Assembly (NCBI RefSeq): GCF_042650565.1
Contig: NZ_JBHSBH010000012.1
Span: 310,001 to 374,000 of the forward strand
DNA from: Nocardiopsis_B sediminis
Lineage (GTDB): Bacteria; Actinomycetota; Actinomycetes; Streptosporangiales; Streptosporangiaceae
Reading direction: 5' to 3'
DNA length: 64,000 bases
In this document: in pieces, positions 40,798-49,408 of the stretch
Numbering within the stretch: position 1 is the stretch's first letter
Layout: each line of letters starts with the position of its first letter
Translations under genes and position numbers: made by a program
Notes under the pieces: generated by a model
What the model saw: the letters and a program-made list of their open reading frames with translations, nothing else
Database searches by the model: none
Told to the model about the DNA's origin: nothing

Positions 40798-41640
40798 GTG
40801 ATCATCAGCGAGAAGAGGGATCCCCGCCGCCGTGCGGCCTGGACCCGGCGCACAACAGCGGTCGCCGCGGGCGTCGCTCTGGCCTCCGGCGCCCTGGCCG
40901 CCCCGGCTGCGGCCGACGCCCCGGTCGCACCCCTTGCCGCACCCCTGGCCGAGACGTGCGAGGCGTTCGGCACCATCGACCAGGGGTCCTACTGGATCAA
41001 CAACAACCTCTGGGGCCAGGACGCCGGCACCGGGTCGCAGTGCATCGAGGACACTTTCACCGACGGCGACACCATCGGCTGGCGTACCGAGTGGCAGTGG
41101 GAGGGCGGGCCCTCCTCGGTCAAGTCGTTCTCCAGCTCGGTGCTCGGGTGGCACTGGGGCTGGCGCAACAGCGACACCGGCCTGCCCGTGCAGCTCTCCG
41201 CCGGCACCTCCATCCCCAGCTCGTGGGAGTACGACGTCCAGCCCGACGACCCGGGGACGATGAACGTCGCCTACGACCTCTGGCTGCACGAGATCCCGAA
41301 CCCCGGATCCACGGACGACCCCACCGACGAGATCATGATCTGGCCCTACACGTCCGGCGGCGCCGGCCCCATCGGCCAGCGGATCGACACCGTTACCGTC
41401 GACGGCCAGGAGTGGGACCTCTACCAGGGCCAGATCCCCGACGCCTGGAACGTCTACTCCTTCGTGCGCACCTCCAACACCGAGTCGCTGGACATCGACA
41501 TCGCGTCCTTCACCGGCCACCTGGTCGACCGCGGGCTCCTCGCCGAGACCAAGTACCTGTCGAGCGTGCAGGCCGGAACCGAGGTCTTCACCGGGCAGGG
41601 CGCCCTGGAGACGCTCTCCTACAGCGCCGTCGTCGGCTGA
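40798..41640 (+). CDS. Secreted GH12 endo-beta-1,4-glucanase
   Basis: A 280-residue protein with a twin-arginine-like basic start and hydrophobic signal (cleavage near AAPAAADA, about residue 40), then a single GH12 jelly-roll domain. Typical strands are YWINNNLWGQDAGTGSQCIE and the nucleophile motif DEIMIWPY (Glu178). Glu262 in GTEVFTG is the likely acid/base. No cellulose-binding module follows. GTG 40798 has AAGAGGTG six bases upstream. A CelR/CebR-like operator suggests induction by cello-oligosaccharides. Confidence 0.9.
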   Translation: MIISEKRDPRRRAAWTRRTTAVAAGVALASGALAAPAAADAPVAPLAAPLAETCEAFGTIDQGSYWINNNLWGQDAGTGSQCIEDTFTDGDTIGWRTEWQWEGGPSSVKSFSSSVLGWHWGWRNSDTGLPVQLSAGTSIPSSWEYDVQPDDPGTMNVAYDLWLHEIPNPGSTDDPTDEIMIWPYTSGGAGPIGQRIDTVTVDGQEWDLYQGQIPDAWNVYSFVRTSNTESLDIDIASFTGHLVDRGLLAETKYLSSVQAGTEVFTGQGALETLSYSAVVG

Positions 41641-41649
41641 GCCGACGGC

Positions 41650-41760
41650 GCATCCGCTGTCCCCCCACCCCTTCCCCGTTCACCACCCCCCACATCCCCA
41701 CCCCCTGATCCCTCCCCACCCCACGCCCCTGATCCCCGTCCCCACGACCGCCCCGCCCGC
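41650..41760. repeat. C-rich, strand-asymmetric tract
   Basis: About 110 bases with long runs of C separated by A, T or short words, and very little G. The opposite strand carries many runs of three to six G, so it could form G-quadruplex structures. It lies between the cellulase gene and the ABC-F gene. No gene is present. Confidence 0.5.
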
Positions 41761-41861
41761 CCGGCCCCCGCGCGGGCGGGCGCCCGTTCCCGCAGGCGGA
41801 GGCCCCGGGCCGCGGAAAACCGTTCGCGTCCGGACCGTGACGGCGGGCATAGTGGCCTCCC

Positions 41862-43538
41862 ATGGGCCACATCGATGTCGCCGGGGTGGGCTACCGGCTC
41901 CCCGACGGCCGCATGCTGCTGGACGACGTCTCCTTCCGCATCGGGGAGGGGATGAAGGCCGTGCTGGTCGGGGCCAACGGCAGCGGCAAGACGACCCTGC
42001 TGCGGGTGGTCGCCGGCGACGAGCCGCCGTTCGAGGGCGCCGTGACCCGCAGCGGCAGGATCGGGGTCATGCGCCAGTTCATCGGCTCCCACGCCGCCTC
42101 CGCCGCCGAGGGCGGGGCCGACGGCGTCTCCGCCCCGCTATCGGCCGACTCCTGCGTCCGCGACCTGCTCGTCTCGGTGGCGGCGCCCCGGGTGCGCGCC
42201 GCGGCGCGGGAACTCGACGCCGCCGAACTCGTGATGATGGAGCGCGACGACGAGGCCGCCCAGCTCCGCTACGCCCAAGCGCTGTCGGACTGGGCCGACG
42301 CCGGCGGCTACGACGCCGAGGTGCTGTGGGACGTGTGCACCGTCGCCGCGCTCGGGGTGCCGTTCACCGCCGCCCAGTACCGCGAGCTGGGCACGCTCTC
42401 CGGAGGCGAACAGAAGCGGCTCGCCCTGGAGGCCCTGCTGCGCGGCCCCGACGACGTGCTCCTGCTCGACGAGCCCGACAACTACCTGGACGTCCCCGGC
42501 AAGCAGTGGCTGGAGGAGCAGCTGCGGGCCACCGCGAAGACGGTGCTGTTCATCAGCCACGACCGGGAGCTGATCGCCGCTACCGCCAGCCATCTCATCA
42601 CCCTGGAGGGCGGCGCGGGCGCCGGGAATTCCGCGTGGGTGCACGGCGGCGGCTACGCCGGATACCACGCCGCCCGCGAGGACCGCCATGCCCGCTTCGC
42701 GGAGCTGCGCCGCCGCTGGGACGAGCGCCACAAGAGCCTGCGCGAGCTGGTCCGCAACCTGCGGCAGAAGGCCGCCTACAACGACGGCATGTCCAGCCGC
42801 TACCAGGCGGCGCTCACCCGCCTGCGCAGGTTCGAGGACGCCGGGCCGCCGCCCGAGCCGCCGCGCGCGCAGGCGATCACCATGCGGCTGCGTGGCGGGC
42901 GCACCGGCGTCCGCGCCCTCACCTGCCGTGACCTGGAGCTGACCGGCCTCATGCGCCCCTTCACCGCCGAGGTGTTCTACGGCGAGCGGATCGGGGTCCT
43001 GGGCTCCAACGGGTCGGGGAAGTCCCACTTCCTGCGGCTGCTGGCCGACCCCTCCGGGGTCGCCCACAGCGGGGAGGCGAAGCTCGGCGCGCGCGTGGTC
43101 CCCGGCCACTTCGCCCAGACCCACCACCACCCCGAATGGACGGGGCGGACGCTGGCGGCGATCCTCGCCGAGGAGTACGCCCTGCCCCTTGAGCGCTCGG
43201 CGCCCGTTCTCCAGCGCTACGAACTAGTGCACCAGCGCGACCAGCGGTTCGAGACGCTCTCGGGCGGGCAGCAGGCGCGCTTCCAGATCGTGCTGCTGGA
43301 GCTGTCGGGCGCCACGATGCTGCTGCTGGACGAGCCCACCGACAACCTCGACGTCGACTCCGCCGATGCCCTGGAGACGGCGCTGGAGTCCTTCGAGGGC
43401 ACGGTGCTCTCCGTCACCCACGACCGCTGGTTCGCCCGCTCGTTCGACCGCTTCCTGGTGTTCGGTGCGGAGGGGGACGTCTACGTCTCGGACACCCCGG
43501 TGTGGGACGAGGGCCGCGTCCGCCGCGATCGGACGTGA
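41862..43538 (+). CDS. ABC-F subfamily ATPase (ribosome-associated)
   Basis: A 558-residue protein with two ABC domains and no membrane helices. Domain 1 has GANGSGKTT (37-45), LSGGEQKRLAL and LLLDEPDNYLDV. Domain 2 has GSNGSGKSHF (about 382-391), LSGGQQARF and LLLDEPTDNLDV. A basic linker (about 270-335) joins them. ABC-F proteins act at the ribosomal E site, either as translation factors or to dislodge antibiotics. A tRNA-Asp gene and an AviRa-like rRNA methyltransferase follow, so ribosome protection is plausible. Drug specificity cannot be read by eye. Confidence 0.9.
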   Translation: MGHIDVAGVGYRLPDGRMLLDDVSFRIGEGMKAVLVGANGSGKTTLLRVVAGDEPPFEGAVTRSGRIGVMRQFIGSHAASAAEGGADGVSAPLSADSCVRDLLVSVAAPRVRAAARELDAAELVMMERDDEAAQLRYAQALSDWADAGGYDAEVLWDVCTVAALGVPFTAAQYRELGTLSGGEQKRLALEALLRGPDDVLLLDEPDNYLDVPGKQWLEEQLRATAKTVLFISHDRELIAATASHLITLEGGAGAGNSAWVHGGGYAGYHAAREDRHARFAELRRRWDERHKSLRELVRNLRQKAAYNDGMSSRYQAALTRLRRFEDAGPPPEPPRAQAITMRLRGGRTGVRALTCRDLELTGLMRPFTAEVFYGERIGVLGSNGSGKSHFLRLLADPSGVAHSGEAKLGARVVPGHFAQTHHHPEWTGRTLAAILAEEYALPLERSAPVLQRYELVHQRDQRFETLSGGQQARFQIVLLELSGATMLLLDEPTDNLDVDSADALETALESFEGTVLSVTHDRWFARSFDRFLVFGAEGDVYVSDTPVWDEGRVRRDRT

Positions 43539-43653
43539 TCCCCGGGGACGGTGCCCGGTTCCCGTCCGGCGGCGGCCCCGCTGTCCGGATGGACGGAGTG
43601 CTCGGCGGAGCCGCTAGAGTTGAAGCAGCGGACGGCGATCCCGTCCGTGTCAA

Positions 43654-43728
43654 GGTCCTGTGGAGCAGCTAGGAGTGCTCGCCACCCTGTCAAGGTGGAG
43701 GCCGCGGGTTCAAATCCCGTCAGGACCG
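43654..43728 (+). tRNA. tRNA-Asp (anticodon GTC), copy 2
   Basis: Identical over all 75 bases to the copy at 34550-34624, with seven more identical bases downstream. A TAGAGT hexamer at 43615-43620 may be its -10 element. Confidence 0.95.
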
Positions 43729-43821
43729 CCCCTCACCACCACCGCCCGGAGCCCCATGGCCCCGGGTTTCTTCATGCCCGGCCCGATCCGCCGGTCTCGC
43801 GCGGCGAAGGAGGCGAGCGCC

Positions 43822-44547
43822 GTGGCCTACCGCTACGCCACCGAGCGGGCCGACCACTCCGACCTCGCGAGCGGATGCGTGCTCCGGTCGGCACCCGGTC
43901 GCCCCGGCTTCCCCGTGCGCCTGGCCGGTGAGCTGTTCCAGCGCGCGGCCGCCCATGCGGGGCAGGGCCCCATTGCGCTGTGGGACCCGTGCTGCGGCAG
44001 CGGGCACCTGGTGACCGCGGTCGGCCTGCTGCACCGCGACCGGCTGTCCCGGATCCTGGCCACCGATACCGACGACGCCGCCGTGGGCCTGGCCGCACGC
44101 AACCTGGACCTGCTGACCTCCGAGGGGCTGGCCGCCCGCGAACGGGAGCTGCGCGCCGACGCCGAGCGGTTCGGCAGGCCGTCCTTCCTGGACCGGGCCG
44201 CGGCCGCCCGCCGGCTCTCCGGCCGCCTGGCCGCGATGGGCGGCGACCTGCCCTGCGCCGTGCGCACCGGCGACGCCTTCGCCCCGGAGCCGCCCGGCCG
44301 GGTGGACGTGGTGCTCACGGACGTGCCCTACGGCGACCTCAGCCACTGGTCGGGCCGACTCCCTGAGGGCGACCCCGTGTCGGCGCTGCTGCGGTCGCTG
44401 GCCGCGGTCCTGCCCGGCGGTGCGGTCATCGCCGTGACCGCCCGTACCCGCAAGGTCCCGGTACCCGCCGGCGTCGCCGCCCTGGAGCGGATGCGCGCCG
44501 GCAATCGCGCGGCGGTCCTGGTCCGCGCGGGCGATCTGCACGGCTGA
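43822..44547 (+). CDS. AviRa-like 23S rRNA methyltransferase
   Basis: GTG 43822, with AAGGAGG eight bases upstream, gives 241 residues beginning VAYRYATERADHSDLASG, which matches AviRa in layout from its first residues. The SAM-binding site is LWDPCCGSGHL, and the catalytic-side motif is LTDVPYGDLSHW. AviRa methylates a guanine of 23S rRNA and gives resistance to the orthosomycin avilamycin. Such homologues also occur outside avilamycin producers, so resistance is an inference. An in-frame ATG 66 bases upstream is less likely because the extra residues are not conserved-looking. Confidence 0.85.
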   Translation: MAYRYATERADHSDLASGCVLRSAPGRPGFPVRLAGELFQRAAAHAGQGPIALWDPCCGSGHLVTAVGLLHRDRLSRILATDTDDAAVGLAARNLDLLTSEGLAARERELRADAERFGRPSFLDRAAAARRLSGRLAAMGGDLPCAVRTGDAFAPEPPGRVDVVLTDVPYGDLSHWSGRLPEGDPVSALLRSLAAVLPGGAVIAVTARTRKVPVPAGVAALERMRAGNRAAVLVRAGDLHG

Positions 44548-44581
44548 GACGGGGGCGGGCACACGCCGCGTGCCCCGGCGT

Positions 44582-45112
44582 TCAGCGGCCGCCGTCGAGC
44601 CGGGGGTCGGGCAGCGCCTCGGTGCCGACCGTGTTGGCGGTGACGGTCAGCCGCCAGACATCCTCCGGCTCCTCGCCAACGGCGTCGATGGCGCCGTCGA
44701 GAATGTGGTCGAAGGTGAAGTGCCGGAACGCTCCGGGGTAGTCGCGGCCGGGGACCGGTGCGGCGAGTTCGTGCTCGACGGCGGCCCCGGGCTTGAGGAA
44801 CGTGTCGATGAGGTAGGCCATCCATGCGACGGCGCCGTAGAACTTCTCGGCCTCGTTCCACGTGATGGCGCCACCGTCACCGGTGGGCTCCCACTTGCAC
44901 CACAGAGCGGGCTGGCCATCGGGCGGCCTGTTGTGGTCGAGGACATCGGGCTCCAGGGCCATGCCGGCGTGGCCGCCGCCGTCCACGTAGTACGGGCCCC
45001 GGGTGCGGTGCATCCGGCGGGTTCCGGCGAACCGCCGCAGGTAGGCGATCTCATGGATGTTGAGGGGCGGGTGCACGGCGACCCGGCCGGTGAACTCCGT
45101 CTCGTAGCCCAT
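44582..45112 (-). CDS. Conserved-looking hypothetical protein
   Basis: A 176-residue soluble protein with aromatic and acidic segments (HEIAYLRRFAGTRRMHRTRG, then GPYYVDGGGHAG; CKWEPTGDGGAITWNEAEKF, then YGAVAWMAYLIDTFL). It has no signal peptide, membrane helix or motif I recognise. Similar actinobacterial proteins of unknown role exist as far as I recall. It converges on the AviRa-like gene with 34 bases between the stops. Confidence 0.6.
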   Translation of the reverse strand: MGYETEFTGRVAVHPPLNIHEIAYLRRFAGTRRMHRTRGPYYVDGGGHAGMALEPDVLDHNRPPDGQPALWCKWEPTGDGGAITWNEAEKFYGAVAWMAYLIDTFLKPGAAVEHELAAPVPGRDYPGAFRHFTFDHILDGAIDAVGEEPEDVWRLTVTANTVGTEALPDPRLDGGR

Positions 45113-45317
45113 TCGAGGCCCTTTCCGGTAGGGGGCATCGGTGCCGAGAACGGCCGCAACCGTACACGGCCCCTCCGACGGTGTGGCGGGGCCGTGATCG
45201 CGGGCGCCGCCGGTAATGTGGCGTCGGGACGGTGACCTGCCGGTTTCCCGGCCGTTGTGCCGCGCCGGAGGCGGCGGCCGACCGGGCGGAGGGACGCCGA
45301 GAGGAGGGGGCGACCGC

Positions 45318-46265
45318 ATGGAGTTCTTCCCCGCGATGCCGTTGGCGGAGTGGAGCGACACCAAGCGGACCCTGCACCGCTTCTTGCAGATCGTCGGCAA
45401 GATCCGCCTGGCGTCGAGTCCGCGCCGCAACCACTGGTGGCACGTGCCCTTCCACCTGACCGGCACCGGCCTGACGACCCGCCCCATGGGCCGGGTCGAT
45501 GGAAACCCGATCTTCACCATCGACTTCGACCTGGTCGGCCACCGGCTGGTGGCCAGCTCGGTCGACGGCCGCACCGCGTCGTTCCCCGTGCAGGGCCACA
45601 GTGTCTCCTCGTTCTACCGGGAGGTTCTGGGCACCCTCGAAGGGATCGGCGTGCACGCGCGTATCGAGATCCCGCGCCCCTACGACCTCCCCGATTCCGG
45701 GAGCACCTTCGTCGAGGACACCGAGCACACCGTCTACGACACCGCGGCCGTCACGCGCTACTGGCAGGTGCTGTCGCAGGTCAACCTGGTGATGGAGGAG
45801 TTCGCGGCGCGCTTCTCGGGCAAGACCAGCCCGGTGCACCATTTCTGGCACACCCTCGACATCGCCGTGACCCGGTTCTCCGATACCCCGGTGAGCCAGC
45901 CGCGCGAGGCCGGCCCGCTGATCCGCGAGGCTTACTCGCGCGAGGCGATCAGCTTCGGGTTCTGGTTCGGCGACGACACCGTCCCCGAGCCCGCGTTCTA
46001 CTCCTACACCGTGCCCGAGCCCGACGGCCTCACCGGCCGCCCGCTGCCCGACGGCGCCGAATGGGCCACCGGCGGCAGCGGCCACCTCGCGCTGCTGCGC
46101 TACGAACGGGTACGCCAGGAGGCCGACCGCGCCGGTGCCGTCCTCGCCTTCTACGAGGCGGCCTACCGCGCCGGGGCGGAGCTGCGGGGGTGGCCGGTCG
46201 ACGCGCTGGCCTGCGCCGACGGCGTGACCGACCCGTTCCGCCGCAAGGGGGGGCCGTGGACCTGA
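45318..46265 (+). CDS. DUF5996 family protein
   Basis: A 315-residue soluble protein opening with PAMPLAEWSDTKRTLHRFLQ and containing SSPRRNHWWHVPFHLTGTGL (separately) and FWHTLDIAVTRFSDTPV, the recurring features of DUF5996 proteins. The function is unknown. The start ATG 45318 has GGAGGGGG upstream. It overlaps the small acetyltransferase gene by 10 bases, suggesting co-translation. Confidence 0.75.
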   Translation: MEFFPAMPLAEWSDTKRTLHRFLQIVGKIRLASSPRRNHWWHVPFHLTGTGLTTRPMGRVDGNPIFTIDFDLVGHRLVASSVDGRTASFPVQGHSVSSFYREVLGTLEGIGVHARIEIPRPYDLPDSGSTFVEDTEHTVYDTAAVTRYWQVLSQVNLVMEEFAARFSGKTSPVHHFWHTLDIAVTRFSDTPVSQPREAGPLIREAYSREAISFGFWFGDDTVPEPAFYSYTVPEPDGLTGRPLPDGAEWATGGSGHLALLRYERVRQEADRAGAVLAFYEAAYRAGAELRGWPVDALACADGVTDPFRRKGGPWT

Positions 46266-46561
46266 CGATCACCGACGTCCCGTCGGCCAAGCGCTTCGAG
46301 GCCCGCGACGGCGATGCACTGGCCGGCTTCGCCGTCTACATCCCCACGGATGAGATGATCGTCTTCACCCACACCGAGGTCCCGCCGTCCTACGCGGGCC
46401 AGGGCGTCGGAGGGGCCTTGGTGCGCGGCGCGCTGGACGACGTGCGCGATCGGGGCCTGGCCGTGCTCCCCCTGTGCCCGTTCGTCAAGGCGTGGATCGG
46501 GCGCCACCCCGACTACGCGGACCTGGTGTATTCGGCGCCGGAGAGCCGCGTGAGCGACTGA
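46256..46561 (+). CDS. Small GNAT-fold acetyltransferase (YidJ-like)
   Basis: From GTG 46256 the product is 101 residues. It has the short GNAT_2/YidJ-type fold with the acetyl-CoA loop HTEVPPSYAGQGVGGALVRG and the conserved tail LPLCPFVKAWIGRHPDYADLV (two parts). The start has AAGGGGGGG directly upstream and overlaps the DUF5996 gene. Substrates of this tiny family are unknown. Confidence 0.85.
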   Translation: MDLTITDVPSAKRFEARDGDALAGFAVYIPTDEMIVFTHTEVPPSYAGQGVGGALVRGALDDVRDRGLAVLPLCPFVKAWIGRHPDYADLVYSAPESRVSD

Positions 46562-46729
46562 GCGGGCATCGGCTCCCCTCACTCTTCAGCGACCGTGCGG
46601 TGACAGGTAACGTAGCGTTGCGAATCGGTGCCTTTTCGGCAACTTCGCCCCCCGTCGTCGCCGCGACCTGCGTCTCGGGGGTAGGGTCGCGCGTCGGCAT
46701 TCCGCCGGAGCAAAGGAGCACCACGGGCC

Positions 46730-48202
46730 GTGGAACGACTCGACGCATGGGCCAACCAGATGGTCCTCACGTTCACCGACTTTTACTGGCAATGGCTACT
46801 CATCCCCTTCTTGACGATCTTGAGCATCTATTTCACCGTGCGGCTGGGCGGTGTCCAGTTCCGCCTGATCCCGGAGATGTTCCGGATCATGCGTGACGCC
46901 CCCGGGACGGCCGAGGACGGCAAGAAGGCGATCTCCTCTTTCCAGGCCTTCTCCATCTCGGCCGCCGCCCGGATCGGCACCGGCAACGTGGTCGGTGTGG
47001 CCGGCGCCATCGCCGTCGGCGGGCCGGGCGCGGTCCTATGGATGTGGCTCATGGCGATGCTGCTGGGCGCCGCGAGCTTCGTGGAGTCCACACTCGCCCA
47101 GCTCTACAAGGTCCGCGACAAGCAGAGCTTCCGCGGCGGCCCCGCCTTCTACATGCAGCACGGCCTGGGCAAGCGGTGGATGGGCGCCATCTTCGCCGTC
47201 ACGATCACCGTGACCTTCGGGTTCGTGTTCAACGCCGTGCAGTCCAACACGATCTCCACCGCCATCGCCGGGTCGGTCGAGGCGACCGGCGCGACCGCCC
47301 CCGGCTGGCTGGCGCCGCTGGTCGGTGCGGTGCTGGTGGCGGTCTCGGCGGCGGTGGTCTTCGGCGGCGTGCGCCGGATCGCGCGCGTGTCGGAGCTGCT
47401 GGTGCCGGTCATGGCGCTGTCCTACATCCTCATGGGCATCGTCGTGGTCGCGCTGAATGTGGACCAGATCCCCAATGTGCTCGCCCAGATCGTGACGGGC
47501 GGGCTGGGCCTGCGTGAATTCGCGGGTGCGGCGCTGGGCACCGCGATCATCCAGGGCGCCCGGCGCGGCATGTTCTCCAACGAGGCCGGGCTCGGCTCGG
47601 CGCCCAACGCCGGTGCCACGGCGACGGTCACCCACCCGGTCAAGCAGGGCCTGGTGCAGACGCTGGGGGTCTACTTCGACACCCTCGTGGTGTGCTCGGT
47701 GACCGCGTTCATCATCCTGGTCAACGACCCGGTCTACGGCGAGGGCCGCGGGCCCGCGCTCACCCAGGACGCGCTGGAGGCGAGCCTCGGCACCTGGTCG
47801 CTGCACCTGCTGACGGCGGTGCTGCTGATGCTGTGCTACAGCTCGGTGCTGGGCAACTACTTCTACGGCGAGAACAACGTCGGCTTCCTCAGCCGCAGCA
47901 CCGGGGTCATGACCGGCTTCAAGGTCGTCTTCCTGGGTGCGGTGTTCTTCGGCTCCATCGGGACCGTCGACATCGTGTGGAACCTCGCCGACACCACCAT
48001 GGGGTTCATGGCGCTGATCAACCTGCTCGCACTCGCGCCGTTGAGCGGGGTGGTGGTCGCGCTGCTCAAGGACTACGTGGCCCAGCGCAAGCAGGGGATC
48101 GACCCGGTGTTCACCCGCGACCGGCTGCCCCAGCTGACCGGGGTGCAGTGCTGGGAGCCCGAGCCCCAGGTCCGCGACGACTCCGTGACCGACAAGGTCT
48201 GA
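46730..48202 (+). CDS. Alanine/glycine:cation symporter (AGCS family)
   Basis: A 490-residue, roughly 11-helix transporter with family signatures GTGNVVGVAGAIAVGGPGA, RGGPAFYMQHGLG, and ARRGMFSNEAGLGSAPNAGA (each under 20 residues as shown). It co-transports alanine or glycine with Na+ or H+. The GTG start at 46730 has AAAGGAG 12 bases upstream. It is followed by a strong terminator hairpin, so it is probably monocistronic. Confidence 0.92.
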   Translation: MERLDAWANQMVLTFTDFYWQWLLIPFLTILSIYFTVRLGGVQFRLIPEMFRIMRDAPGTAEDGKKAISSFQAFSISAAARIGTGNVVGVAGAIAVGGPGAVLWMWLMAMLLGAASFVESTLAQLYKVRDKQSFRGGPAFYMQHGLGKRWMGAIFAVTITVTFGFVFNAVQSNTISTAIAGSVEATGATAPGWLAPLVGAVLVAVSAAVVFGGVRRIARVSELLVPVMALSYILMGIVVVALNVDQIPNVLAQIVTGGLGLREFAGAALGTAIIQGARRGMFSNEAGLGSAPNAGATATVTHPVKQGLVQTLGVYFDTLVVCSVTAFIILVNDPVYGEGRGPALTQDALEASLGTWSLHLLTAVLLMLCYSSVLGNYFYGENNVGFLSRSTGVMTGFKVVFLGAVFFGSIGTVDIVWNLADTTMGFMALINLLALAPLSGVVVALLKDYVAQRKQGIDPVFTRDRLPQLTGVQCWEPEPQVRDDSVTDKV

Positions 48203-48245
48203 GTCCCCGGGCCCGGTGAGCCGCACGCTCCGGGCCTGGTGATGC

Positions 48246-48285
48246 GGGCGGGTCCGCCGACACTCCGGTGCCGGCGGACCCGCCC
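48246..48285 (+). terminator. Terminator after the AGCS symporter gene
   Basis: A perfect 14-base inverted repeat (48246-48259 with 48272-48285) and a 12-base loop, 44 bases after the stop. Confidence 0.75.
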
Positions 48286-48441
48286 GTCGTCGTTCCCGGA
48301 CCGTGCGCGGTGCGTGTCCGGATCCGGTCGTTCGTCACGAGTTGCCCCGCGGGCCGCCGAAGCGGTGATCTCCGGTGATCGTCTGCGGGTAGGCTCTGCC
48401 GACGCCGACCCCCTGCATGTGGAATGGATGGAGCCTGCCCG

Positions 48442-49275
48442 GTGACCCTGCGAGAACGTGTCCGGGGCGTGGTCGAAGCGCGCTGGTTCCAGACGGCCAT
48501 CATCTCCCTCATCCTCGTCAACGGGATGATCCTCGGGCTGGAGACCTCCCCCGCGATCATGGCCCGGCACGGGGAGACGCTGCACGGCATCGACCTGCTG
48601 GTGCTCGCGGTGTTCGTGGTGGAGCTCGGGCTGCGGATCTTCGCCCACCGGGGCTCCTTCTTCCGCGACCCGTGGGGCTGGTTCGACCTGGTGATCGTCG
48701 GCATCGCCCTGCTCCCGGCGTCGGGCCCCTTCGCCGTGCTGCGGGTCCTGCGCGTGCTGCGCGTGCTGCGCCTGCTGTCGGTCATCCCGACCCTGCGGCA
48801 CGTGGTGACCGGGCTCTTCAAGGCGCTGCCGGGCATGGCGTCGATCTCCCTGCTGGTCGCGCTCCTGCTCTACGTGGCGGCCGTCATGGCCACCAACCTG
48901 TTCCGGGCGAGCGCGCCCGAGTACTTCGGCGACATCCTCACCGCGCTGTTCACGCTGTTCCAGATCATGACCGGCGACAGCTGGGGCGAGATCGCGCACA
49001 CCGTGATGGCGGAGCAGCCGACCGCGTGGGTGTTCTTCGTGGTGTTCATCCTCCTCTCGACGTTCGTCGCGCTGAACCTGTTCATCGCGGTGGCGGTCGA
49101 GGCGCTGGAGCACGACAAGGACGGCAGCACCGAGGCGCCGTCGGCCGAGGGCGATGCGGTACTGGCGGAGCTGCGCGCCCTCCGCTCGGAGATCGCGGAG
49201 TTGCGGCGGGACACCGCGGTGGCACGGGAGCCGGAGACCGCCGGGGGAACGGTGCCGGCGCGCGACGGCGCCTAG
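48442..49275 (+). CDS. Single-domain voltage-gated cation channel (BacNav-like)
   Basis: A 277-residue six-helix channel. S4 carries four arginines three residues apart (RVLRVLRVLRLL, from residue 101). The pore helix and filter read FTLFQIMTGDSWGEI, so the filter is TGDSWGE (177-183) where NaChBac/NavAb have TLESW. The C-terminal tail (about 238-262) looks like a coiled coil, as in tetrameric BacNav. GTG 48442 has GGAG eight bases upstream. ATG 48424 is possible but lacks a binding site. The Asp at the key position and a Glu two after the Trp suggest altered selectivity, possibly Ca2+. Confidence 0.9.
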   Translation: MTLRERVRGVVEARWFQTAIISLILVNGMILGLETSPAIMARHGETLHGIDLLVLAVFVVELGLRIFAHRGSFFRDPWGWFDLVIVGIALLPASGPFAVLRVLRVLRVLRLLSVIPTLRHVVTGLFKALPGMASISLLVALLLYVAAVMATNLFRASAPEYFGDILTALFTLFQIMTGDSWGEIAHTVMAEQPTAWVFFVVFILLSTFVALNLFIAVAVEALEHDKDGSTEAPSAEGDAVLAELRALRSEIAELRRDTAVAREPETAGGTVPARDGA

Positions 49276-49408
49276 GGTCCGGATATATCCGGCAGGTGAC
49301 CCATAGCGGCACAGACGGGTGCAAGATGCCCGAGCGAAGGGTGCCGCAGCGCGCGGTGAGTCGCTAGTGTGCTAGGTCACAACCGAGTCCTGTGTCCGAG
49401 GGGGTCAG

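Noticed and set aside
43756..43821. Upstream ATG as start of the AviRa-like gene
   Set aside because: GTG 43822 has AAGGAGG at optimal distance and matches the usual N-terminus of AviRa. The upstream residues are unlike the family.
46562..46729. Possible glycine riboswitch before the alanine/glycine symporter gene
   Set aside because: The 168-base leader lacks the paired aptamer cores and conserved GGAGA-type elements expected of glycine riboswitches.
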